Below, one piece after another: positions 7,510 through 14,634 of a stretch of DNA of 26,299 nt. A program made the position numbers and the translations under genes. The first letter of the stretch is position 1, and the number at the start of each line of letters is the position of its first letter. The stretch comes from JARICQ01 sp964527205 (lineage in GTDB: Bacteria; Bacillota; Clostridia; Tissierellales; Tissierellaceae), in assembly GCA_964527205.1 (NCBI GenBank), contig CAZGQG010000025.1, positions 1-26,299 of the forward strand. Direction: 5' to 3'. The notes beneath the pieces are model-generated. The model worked only from the letters and a program-made list of their open reading frames with translations, did no database searches and was not told the DNA's origin.

Positions 7510-7542
7510 ATAAAAGTTCCCATAGGAACTTTTATTTTTTTT
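7510..7542 (+). terminator. Terminator of infC-rpmI-rplT
   Basis: The 11-bp perfect stem ATAAAAGTTCC (7510-7520) pairs with GGAACTTTTAT (7525-7535) around the loop CATA, followed by a T-run. Confidence 0.92.
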
Positions 7543-7570
7543 GCCTATATGGTTTATAGATGGATAATAT

Positions 7571-7581
7571 TGTGATATACT
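7571..7581 (+). promoter_or_regulatory. Extended -10 promoter for ktrB
   Basis: TGTG-a-TATACT (7571-7581) is a TRTGn extended -10 with a 5/6 hexamer at 7576-7581. The -35 region (TTTATA, 7553-7558) is weak. It lies about 30 nt before the ktrB start and after the rplT terminator. I see no c-di-AMP riboswitch in the short leader. Confidence 0.5.
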
Positions 7582-7612
7582 AAGTTAGCAAAGACATTGG
7601 GAGGCTGAGTTT

Positions 7613-8956
7613 ATGGACTTAATACTTGAAAAATTTAAAAGAATAAAACTGAATCCTCCTCGGATATTGGCCCTAGGTTTTGGAGGATTAATATTAATCG
7701 GAACCATACTTTTAAATCTTCCTATTGCAAGCCAAACAGGAGAAAGTATAGGTTTTATCAATGCCCTATTTACTGCAGCATCCGCTGTATGTGTTACAGG
7801 ACTTGTAGTTGTAAATACTGCAGAGTTTTGGTCTCTCTTTGGACAGATTGTAATTATTATACTTATACAAATAGGTGGACTTGGGGTAATGACCATGGCT
7901 ACAGCAGGGGCCCTAATATTGGGAAAGAAAATAAGCTTAAAGGAAAGACTTGTTATAAAAGAACAGCTAAATCAAGAATCAATGTCGGGCCTAGTAAGGC
8001 TAACCATATATGTACTCATATCTACCTTTGCCATAGAGGCTATAGGAGCTATACTCCTATCCTTTAAATTTATACCAATATATGGTCTTGGTAAGGGCAT
8101 ATGGTATTCCATATTTCACTCTATTTCTGCATTTTGTAATGCAGGTTTTGATATTTTAGGCAGCAGTATGAGCACTTTTGTAGGAGATATAGGAGTCAAC
8201 ATTACAATTTCCCTATTGATTATATTAGGAGGGTTAGGCTTTGCTGTATTTATTGACCTATCTAGGTGGAAAAATTTTAGTAGACTTAAATTACATACAA
8301 AATTTGTACTTACTATAACAGGGATATTACTTCTAGGAGGAGCAGTACTTTTTCTCTTTACTGAATATACTAATCCCAATACAATAGGAAATCTAAGCTT
8401 TGGAAACAAAATAATAGCATCTTTCTTTCAATCAGTAACCACAAGGACTGCTGGATTTAATTCAGTTAACATCTCAGCCCTTAGAGATACTACAGCTTCC
8501 TTTTTTATAGTTCTTATGTTTATAGGGGGTTCCCCTGGTTCTACAGCGGGAGGTATAAAGACTACTACCTTTGGCATGTTAATACTTACAACTATATCAG
8601 TTATAAGAGGGGAAAGAGACGTGGTAGTATATAAGAGAAGAATAAATGAAGGACTAATAAATAGATCTTTGGCCATAGTTACTGTAGGCATGCTTTGGAT
8701 AGTAGTAGTAGCTACTATTTTAACAATAACAGAGGGGGCAAGTTTCTTAGATTTACTCTTTGAAACAACTTCGGCCTTTGCTACAGTAGGTATAAGTAGA
8801 GGAGTAACAGGAGAACTAAGCACTATAGGCAGGCTATTAATTGTAATCACCATGTATGCAGGAAGGGTTGGAGCCTTAACCATGGCCTTTGCCTTTGCTA
8901 AAAAAGATAAGACCAGCAAGTATAGATATTCAGAAGGAAATATTATGGTAGGCTAG
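7613..8956 (+). CDS. ktrB: KtrB/TrkH-type potassium uptake channel subunit
   Basis: A 447-residue integral membrane protein forming the K+-conducting subunit of a Ktr system. Four M1-P-M2 repeats are recognisable, with selectivity-filter segments AVCVTGL (58-64), AFCNAGF (173-179), TRTAGFN (277-283) and AFATVGI (388-394). The GGSPGSTAGGIKT stretch (305-317) corresponds to the intramembrane gating loop. Its length fits KtrB (about 445) better than TrkH (about 480). GGGAGG at 7599-7604 supports the start. The regulatory subunit gene follows within 15 nt, so the two form a KtrAB uptake system used in osmotic and pH adaptation. Specific ion dependence (Na+) cannot be read from sequence. Confidence 0.9.
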   Translation: MDLILEKFKRIKLNPPRILALGFGGLILIGTILLNLPIASQTGESIGFINALFTAASAVCVTGLVVVNTAEFWSLFGQIVIIILIQIGGLGVMTMATAGALILGKKISLKERLVIKEQLNQESMSGLVRLTIYVLISTFAIEAIGAILLSFKFIPIYGLGKGIWYSIFHSISAFCNAGFDILGSSMSTFVGDIGVNITISLLIILGGLGFAVFIDLSRWKNFSRLKLHTKFVLTITGILLLGGAVLFLFTEYTNPNTIGNLSFGNKIIASFFQSVTTRTAGFNSVNISALRDTTASFFIVLMFIGGSPGSTAGGIKTTTFGMLILTTISVIRGERDVVVYKRRINEGLINRSLAIVTVGMLWIVVVATILTITEGASFLDLLFETTSAFATVGISRGVTGELSTIGRLLIVITMYAGRVGALTMAFAFAKKDKTSKYRYSEGNIMVG

Positions 8957-8970
8957 AAAGGATGATTAAA

Positions 8971-9636
8971 GTGAGATCATTTGCAGTTATAGGTTGTGGA
9001 AGGTTTGGAGAATCAGTAGCAAGGACCCTGTATAATAAGGGCTATGAAGTCTTGGTTGTGGATAGTTCAGAAGAGAGAGTTCAGGATGTGGCAGAAGAAG
9101 CTACCCATGCAGTACAGGCAGATGTAATGGATGAATCGGTACTTAAGGAATTAGGAATTAGCAATTTTGATGTAGTAGTAATTGCCATAGGATCAAACTT
9201 AGAAGCTTCAATTTTTGCAACCCTAATGGCTAAAGAACTGGGAGTTCCAAAGGTAATTGCAAAGGCTCAAACTTTACTTCATGCCAAACTACTTTATAAG
9301 ATAGGTGCAGACAAGGTAGTATTCCCAGAGAGGGACATGGGAGTTAAGGTTGCCCATAATTTAGTTTCTAGCAATATATTAGATTTTATAGAGCTTTCTC
9401 CAGATTATGGAATATTAGAAATTACAGCTTTGGAAGAATGGGAGGATAAAACTTTGATGCAACTAAAGCTGACCAATAAATATGGGCTCAATGTAATGGT
9501 TATAAAAAAGGATAAAGAAGTTATTGTGCCTCCAGGAGCCAATGATTTAATAGAAAAAGATGATATATTAGTGGTTATAGGAAGTACTGAAAGTATAAAT
9601 AAGATTGAAAAAAGAGTTGATGAGAAAGATGATTGA
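8971..9636 (+). CDS. ktrA: KtrA/TrkA-type potassium uptake regulatory subunit (RCK protein)
   Basis: A cytoplasmic RCK protein that forms a gating ring under KtrB. It has an N-terminal Rossmann domain with FAVIGCGRFG and an acidic residue after strand 2 (VVDSS), the nucleotide (ATP/ADP) site, and a C-terminal RCK_C domain from about residue 135. Start choice: AAAGGA (8957-8962) is 8 nt before GTG 8971 (221 residues). An in-frame ATG at 8962 overlaps this ribosome binding site and would be too close, so I prefer the GTG, but the ATG (224 residues) cannot be excluded. It overlaps the start of the downstream methyltransferase by 8 nt, indicating co-transcription. Confidence 0.9.
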   Translation: MRSFAVIGCGRFGESVARTLYNKGYEVLVVDSSEERVQDVAEEATHAVQADVMDESVLKELGISNFDVVVIAIGSNLEASIFATLMAKELGVPKVIAKAQTLLHAKLLYKIGADKVVFPERDMGVKVAHNLVSSNILDFIELSPDYGILEITALEEWEDKTLMQLKLTNKYGLNVMVIKKDKEVIVPPGANDLIEKDDILVVIGSTESINKIEKRVDEKDD

Positions 9637-10423
9637 AATTAAAAGCAGCAAAAACCCATTAATTAAGGAGGTAAAATCTCTTTATAGGAAAAAAGAAAGA
9701 AAAAAACTATCCCTATTTATTGTAGAAGGGGTTAAAATTGTAGAAGAAATTATAGACAGGGGATATACATATAAAAACATAATATACACAGATTACTTAT
9801 TAGAAAATAAGGATGGCAGGAGACTAATGGACAAGATAGAAAATCTAGAGGGACTTGTTAGGGTGCCAGAGCATGTATTTAAGGAGATTGCAGACACAGA
9901 AAGCCCCCAGGGCATACTTGCCCTAGTTGATTTTCAGCTAAATAGGATAGATGACTTGTACCAGTCCCAGAATAAGTTCTTATTATACTTAGATAGATTG
10001 CAAGACCCAGGAAATATGGGAACTATTATTAGGACAGCTGATGCTTTTAATATAGATGGAATAATAATAAGTGAGGGAAGTGTAGATCCCTATAATCCAA
10101 AGGTGGCAAGGGCTAGTATGGGATCCATATTTAGGGTTCCCCTGTACTTTATAGGAGATGGCTTGGAAGAATTAAGGACATTTAAGGAGAAGAAGTTCAG
10201 GATTTACTCATCTAGTCTAGAGGACAGTATGGATATAGCCCATGTTGACTTTAAATCAAATTCCATAGTAGTTATAGGAAATGAGGCAAGGGGCATTAGG
10301 GAAGATATATATGAATTATCAGACCAGCTAATCAAGATTCCAATGCCAGGAGATTCAGAATCATTGAATGCAGGGGTTGCAGCATCTATAATTATGTACC
10401 AGGCAATGTCTCAAAGGTATTAA
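9629..10423 (+). CDS. TrmH/SpoU-family RNA 2'-O-methyltransferase (YsgA-like)
   Basis: A 264-residue SPOUT methyltransferase using S-adenosylmethionine. The N-terminal substrate-binding domain (about 1-95) is followed by the knotted SPOUT domain, with motif 1 LQDPGNMGTIIRTADA, motif 2 VVIGNEARGI and motif 3 IPMPGDSESLNAGVAASI. The start at ATG 9629 (MIEIKSSKNPLIKEV) fits the family N-terminus and overlaps ktrA by 8 nt; earlier TTG 9605 and ATG 9620 starts are less likely. In Bacillus the homologue ysgA also sits just before pheS, so the context is conserved. The target nucleotide (23S rRNA or tRNA) cannot be decided from sequence. Confidence 0.88.
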   Translation: MIEIKSSKNPLIKEVKSLYRKKERKKLSLFIVEGVKIVEEIIDRGYTYKNIIYTDYLLENKDGRRLMDKIENLEGLVRVPEHVFKEIADTESPQGILALVDFQLNRIDDLYQSQNKFLLYLDRLQDPGNMGTIIRTADAFNIDGIIISEGSVDPYNPKVARASMGSIFRVPLYFIGDGLEELRTFKEKKFRIYSSSLEDSMDIAHVDFKSNSIVVIGNEARGIREDIYELSDQLIKIPMPGDSESLNAGVAASIIMYQAMSQRY

Positions 10424-10428
10424 AATTC

Positions 10429-10457
10429 TTGAGTTTTAAAAAACTAAGTGCTATAAT
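10429..10457 (+). promoter_or_regulatory. Promoter of pheS-pheT
   Basis: TTGAGT (10429-10434, 4/6) is separated by 17 nt from a perfect extended -10, TG-c-TATAAT (10449-10457). The start point would be near 10464, just before the hairpin at 10475. Confidence 0.75.
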
Positions 10458-10471
10458 TGAATAAATATTTA

Positions 10472-10505
10472 AATCTAGCCTTTCTTTGAAAAGGCTAGTT
10501 TATAT
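10472..10505 (+). terminator. Hairpin in the pheS 5' leader (terminator or attenuator)
   Basis: The 9-bp perfect stem CTAGCCTTT (10475-10483) pairs with AAAGGCTAG (10490-10498) around the loop CTTTGA, followed by TTTATATAA. It can end transcripts from the upstream methyltransferase gene. Because it is also downstream of the pheS promoter it would lie in the pheS leader. The imperfect T-run suggests partial termination or an mRNA-stabilising hairpin. There is no T-box here. Confidence 0.55.
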
Positions 10506-10525
10506 AAGCTAAAGGAGTCGTGTTT

Positions 10526-11560
10526 ATGAAATCGAAAATGATGGAAGAATTAGATGGAATAAAGAGTACCGTTTTAAAGGATATAGACAAATTAGAGACA
10601 ATTGAAGAATTAGAAAAACTTAGGGTTGAATTTTTAGGGAAAAAAGGGAAATTGACCTCAGTTTTAAGAGGTATGGGGAAATTAGAAGCTAAGGACCGTC
10701 CTATTATGGGCCAAGTTGCCAATGAAATCAGAGATAGTCTGGAAGAAAAAATAAATTCTAGTAAAAAGAGAATAAAAGAAGCAGTTAAGGAAGCAAAAAT
10801 GAAAGAAGAAGAGATAGATGTAACTGTGTCAAAGAATGAATTGACAATAGGTCATGGACATCCTCTTTTAAATACAGTTAGGGAATTAGAGGATTTATTT
10901 ATAAGCATGGGTTTTTCAGTAGTAGAGGGACCGGAAATAGAAACAGTGGAAAATAATTTCGATGCTTTAAACTCACCAGAAAATCACCCTTCTAGAGACC
11001 TGTCAGATACATTCTATATTACTGATGATATTCTACTTAGGACACATACCTCACCAGTACAAATTCGTGCAATGAAGGAAATGGGAGCACCTCTTAGAAT
11101 AGTTTCAGCAGGTAGGACCTTTAGATTTGATGATGTAGATGATACACATTCACCAATGTTTCATCAGCTTGAAGGCTTGGTAGTTGATGAAAATATTAAT
11201 ATGGCAAATTTAATTCACACCCTAGATATATTTATAAAGGAATTATTTGGTAGTGATATTAAAACTAGATATAGACCTCATCATTTTCCATTTACAGAGC
11301 CATCAGCAGAAGTTGATGTATCCTGTCTTACATGTAGGGGCAAGGGATGCTCAGAATGTAATGGTACTGGCTGGAGCATAGAGCTTTTAGGATGCGGAAT
11401 GGTTCATCCTAAGGTATTGGAACATTGCGGTATAGATTCTGAAAAATATAGTGGTTTTGCCTTTGGAATGGGTGTAGATAGGATCACTATGGTAAAATAC
11501 GGAATTGATAATATACGATTATTATTTGAGAATGACAATAGATTTTTAAATCAATTCTAA
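10526..11560 (+). CDS. pheS: Phenylalanine--tRNA ligase alpha subunit
   Basis: The catalytic subunit of the alpha2-beta2 PheRS, 344 residues. The ATG at 10526 is preceded by AAAGGAG (10511-10517) at good spacing; a GTG at 10520 is too close to it. An N-terminal coiled-coil tRNA-binding domain (about 1-95) precedes the class II core, with LRTHTSPVQIRAM, GRTFRFDDVDDTHSPMFHQ (196-214), FPFTEPSAEVDV and the motif 3 segment FAFGMGVDRITM (311-322). A four-cysteine knuckle (Cys267, 270, 275, 278) is present, as is common in Firmicute PheS, and it may bind zinc. pheT follows by 16 nt. Confidence 0.97.
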   Translation: MKSKMMEELDGIKSTVLKDIDKLETIEELEKLRVEFLGKKGKLTSVLRGMGKLEAKDRPIMGQVANEIRDSLEEKINSSKKRIKEAVKEAKMKEEEIDVTVSKNELTIGHGHPLLNTVRELEDLFISMGFSVVEGPEIETVENNFDALNSPENHPSRDLSDTFYITDDILLRTHTSPVQIRAMKEMGAPLRIVSAGRTFRFDDVDDTHSPMFHQLEGLVVDENINMANLIHTLDIFIKELFGSDIKTRYRPHHFPFTEPSAEVDVSCLTCRGKGCSECNGTGWSIELLGCGMVHPKVLEHCGIDSEKYSGFAFGMGVDRITMVKYGIDNIRLLFENDNRFLNQF

Positions 11561-11576
11561 TAAGAGGAGTGGAGAA

Positions 11577-13970
11577 ATGTTATTACCTATAAATTGGCTA
11601 AAGGATTACGTAGATATAGAGGTGGACTCAAAGACCTTGGCAGACAAGTTAACCATGTCTGGGTCTCATGTAGAGTCTATTAATTCCATAAAAGAAGATG
11701 TGGAAAAAGTAGTAGTAGGTAGGATTGAAAGTATAGAAAAACATGAAAATGCTGATAAACTTATAGTATGTAAGGTAGATATAGGAGGGGAAGTCCTAGA
11801 TATAGTTACAGGAGCGACAAATGTAAATGAAGGAGATTATATACCTGTAGCCATAGTAGGTGCAAGGCTTCCTGGAGATTTTAAAATTGAAAAAACTGAC
11901 TTTAGAGGAGTAGATAGCTTTGGTATGCTTTGTTCCTTAAATGAGCTAGGCTATTCTGATAATGTGATTCCTAAAGAAGTAAGGGATGGAATCTATATAT
12001 TGGATGGAGAATACAAGCTTGGTGAAGATATAAAAGGGGCTCTAGGAATAGATGATGATGTTATAGAGTTTGAGATTACACCAAACAGACCGGATTGCTT
12101 GAGTTTAATAGGCATGGCAAGGGAAACCGCAGCAACTCTTCAACTTGAATTAAAGCAAGCTGAAATTTCCATAGAAAATCAAGTAGACCATATAGATGAC
12201 TATATAAAATCTATTGAGATAGAATCAGAAAATTGCAATAGATACTATGCTAGAGTGGCAAAAAATGTAAAGATAGGGCCCTCTCCAAGTTGGATGCAAA
12301 TGAGACTTATGGAGGCAGGGATGAGACCTGTTAACAATATGGTAGATATAACCAATTATGTAATGCTGGAATATGGAGAACCTCTCCATGCCTTTGACGC
12401 AGAAAAGATAGCAGGAGAAAAGATAATTATAAGGCAGGCTAGGGACGGAGAAATTATAGAGACCATAGATGAAGTAGAAAGAGAATTAGACTCAAAGGAC
12501 TTGGTAATAGCAGATGAAAAGAGTCCTATTGCCATAGCAGGTGTAATGGGAGGATACCATTCGGAAGTAGGGGAGGACACAAAAACTGTCCTACTGGAAG
12601 GAGCAAACTTTAACGAGAAATCAGTAAGGCTGACTTCTAAGAAGTTTAATTTAAGAAGTGAAGCTTCAAATAGATTTGAAAAAGGTGTAGATATAAACTT
12701 AAGTGAACTGGCAGTAAATAGGGTTTGTCAATTAATAGAAGAACTTGGCGTAGGAGAGATTGTTAAAGGGAATATAGATATATATCCAAATCCTAAGCCT
12801 GAAAAATCTATTAGCTTAAGACCTGAAAGAGCCAATAAAATCTTAGGATTAGATATAGAAACTGAAAAGATGCTAGAGTATTTAAATAATCTAGGGATAA
12901 AATCAGAATTTAGAGAAGGATTAATCTATTCACAGATACCTAGTTTTAGATTAGATCTAGAAGTAGAAGTGGATTTGATTGAAGAAATAGGGAGAATGTA
13001 TGGCTTCCATAATATAAAGAGCAAGCCACTTGTAGGAGTACTTACCAGAGGAGAAAGACCCTATGAAAAGCAAATTGAAGAAAAGGTTAAGGCTATACTT
13101 AAGGGCCTAGGCTTAAATGAAATAATGACCTATTCCTTTATTAGTCCAAAGGCCTATGACCTTATAAATCTTTCTGAGGATGATGAGCTTAGAAACTATA
13201 TAAAGCTGATGAATCCCCTAGGAGAAGATTATAGTGTTATGAGAACAACCCTGATTCCTAATATATTAGATATTATGAGTAGGAATTACAATAGGGGAAT
13301 CAAGGAAGTAGTCTTTTATGAGATAGGAAATATATTTTTACCTAGAGAACTTCCAGTTGAAGAATTGCCAGAGGAAAAGAAGGTATTATCAATTGGAATG
13401 TATGGAGAGAAGGACTTTTACTTTTTAAAGGAAATAGTAGATAAAACATTAAATAGACTAGGTATTGAGGATATAGAATATGTAAAAGAAAGAGAGCTTA
13501 CTAGCTTCCATCCTGGAAGAACTGCAAATATTACTGCCCAGGGAGAAAAAGTAGGAATCATTGGAGAGGTCCACATGGATGTGGCTGAAAACTATCATAT
13601 AAAGGATAGGCCTTACCTAGTACAGATAGATTTTGATAAGATAGTTGAAATGGCTAAATTAGATATAAAGTTCCAATCACTAGCTAAATATCCTTCTATG
13701 ACAAGAGATATTGCGCTTTTACTAAACAAGGATATCCCAGTAGGGGAGATAGAAAAGACAATGAAAAAACATGGTGGTGGCTTGATTGAAAAGATAGAGC
13801 TATTTGATATATATACTGGAGATCAAATTCCTGAAGACATGAAAAGTGTAGCATATTCAATTACCTATAGGGCTGCTGACAGAACTCTTAGAGAAGAAGA
13901 AGTAAATGAGATTCAAAACTCAATCATAGTTGACTTAAAAAATGCTTATAATGCAGAATTAAGAGGATAA
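11577..13970 (+). CDS. pheT: Phenylalanine--tRNA ligase beta subunit
   Basis: A 797-residue beta subunit of PheRS, full length for bacteria. Approximate domains: N-terminal part plus EMAP-like tRNA-binding OB domain (40-150), B3/B4 editing domain that removes mis-attached tyrosine (205-375, with RPVNNMVDITNYVMLEYGEP), B5 DNA-binding-like domain (400-470), degenerate catalytic-like core (480-680), and C-terminal ferredoxin-like anticodon-binding FDX-ACB domain (700-797, starting near AKYPSMTRDIALL). The ATG follows AGAGGAG at 11563-11569. A terminator overlaps its stop codon, so pheS-pheT form a closed unit. Confidence 0.97.
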   Translation: MLLPINWLKDYVDIEVDSKTLADKLTMSGSHVESINSIKEDVEKVVVGRIESIEKHENADKLIVCKVDIGGEVLDIVTGATNVNEGDYIPVAIVGARLPGDFKIEKTDFRGVDSFGMLCSLNELGYSDNVIPKEVRDGIYILDGEYKLGEDIKGALGIDDDVIEFEITPNRPDCLSLIGMARETAATLQLELKQAEISIENQVDHIDDYIKSIEIESENCNRYYARVAKNVKIGPSPSWMQMRLMEAGMRPVNNMVDITNYVMLEYGEPLHAFDAEKIAGEKIIIRQARDGEIIETIDEVERELDSKDLVIADEKSPIAIAGVMGGYHSEVGEDTKTVLLEGANFNEKSVRLTSKKFNLRSEASNRFEKGVDINLSELAVNRVCQLIEELGVGEIVKGNIDIYPNPKPEKSISLRPERANKILGLDIETEKMLEYLNNLGIKSEFREGLIYSQIPSFRLDLEVEVDLIEEIGRMYGFHNIKSKPLVGVLTRGERPYEKQIEEKVKAILKGLGLNEIMTYSFISPKAYDLINLSEDDELRNYIKLMNPLGEDYSVMRTTLIPNILDIMSRNYNRGIKEVVFYEIGNIFLPRELPVEELPEEKKVLSIGMYGEKDFYFLKEIVDKTLNRLGIEDIEYVKERELTSFHPGRTANITAQGEKVGIIGEVHMDVAENYHIKDRPYLVQIDFDKIVEMAKLDIKFQSLAKYPSMTRDIALLLNKDIPVGEIEKTMKKHGGGLIEKIELFDIYTGDQIPEDMKSVAYSITYRAADRTLREEEVNEIQNSIIVDLKNAYNAELRG

Positions 13971-13996
13971 AAGAGTAGATAATTCTGCTCTTTTTT
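13969..13996 (+). terminator. Terminator of pheS-pheT
   Basis: The stem AAAAGAGTAGA (13969-13979) pairs with TCTGCTCTTTT (13984-13994), one T-G wobble, loop TAAT, then more T. The last bases of the pheT stop codon are part of the stem. Confidence 0.88.
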
Positions 13997-14059
13997 CTAA
14001 ATGAAGATTAAATTATAAAGAATCTTATAAATTATATATAATAAAAAGGGGTGTAAACT

Positions 14060-14629
14060 ATGACAGAAAAGAAAAAAGTTAATGTACAAATTGATGGTCG
14101 TGACTTTACTGTAATAGGTTCCAATAGTGAGAGCTATGTAAGAGATCTAGCAGCATATGTTGATAGTAAAATAAAGGACCTTACAAGCAAAAACTCTAGA
14201 CTTAGCCAAACTATGTCAGCAACACTTGCTGCCCTTAATATAGCAGGTGAGTTAAAAGCCACGGAAAACAAATTAAAGGAATTGGAAAGCAAGGCCAAGG
14301 ATCCTATAGAAAAATATGAGGATATAATAGGGGACTGGGAAGAGTCCCAGGAAAGGATCAAGGATTTACAGGAGGCTAAATCAAGCTATGAAGAGGAACT
14401 TTTAAAATCCAAAGAGGAAAAGGAAAGTGCTGAAAAGAATATTAAAAAGCATAAGCAAAGCTTGGAAATGAAGGAAAAAGAATTAGTGGAAAGCCAGAGG
14501 ATGATAAAGTCCTTGCAGGATAAAATTTATGAAAATCAGATGGAACTTATAGAAATAAGAAAAGAGTTAAAGGAATTAAAGGATTATAGAAAAGAGGAAA
14601 ATGGAAGTTTCCCTGGGGAGGAAGTTTAA
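14060..14629 (+). CDS. zapA: Cell division protein ZapA with long coiled-coil tail
   Basis: ZapA bundles FtsZ filaments and promotes Z-ring assembly at mid-cell. Residues about 5-60 (VNVQIDGRDFTVIGSNSESYVRDLAAYVDSKI) match the ZapA globular domain, including the YVxxLAxYVDxKI helix. The rest of the 189 residues (about 65-178) is a highly charged Lys/Glu-rich coiled coil, longer than in the usual 85-110-residue ZapA but known among clostridial relatives. AAGGGGTG just upstream supports the start. A TATAAT at 14037-14042 is too close to that site to be a convincing promoter, so its promoter is unresolved. It begins the zapA-U32-mutS2-argS run with gaps of 5, 14 and 23 nt. Confidence 0.87.
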   Translation: MTEKKKVNVQIDGRDFTVIGSNSESYVRDLAAYVDSKIKDLTSKNSRLSQTMSATLAALNIAGELKATENKLKELESKAKDPIEKYEDIIGDWEESQERIKDLQEAKSSYEEELLKSKEEKESAEKNIKKHKQSLEMKEKELVESQRMIKSLQDKIYENQMELIEIRKELKELKDYRKEENGSFPGEEV

Positions 14630-14634
14630 AAACT

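Noticed and set aside
7789..8067. Plus-strand frame of 92 codons inside ktrB
   Set aside because: It lies entirely within the well-supported ktrB frame and its product has no plausible composition.
14037..14042. TATAAT just before zapA as a promoter
   Set aside because: The start point would fall inside the zapA ribosome binding site and no -35 element is visible.
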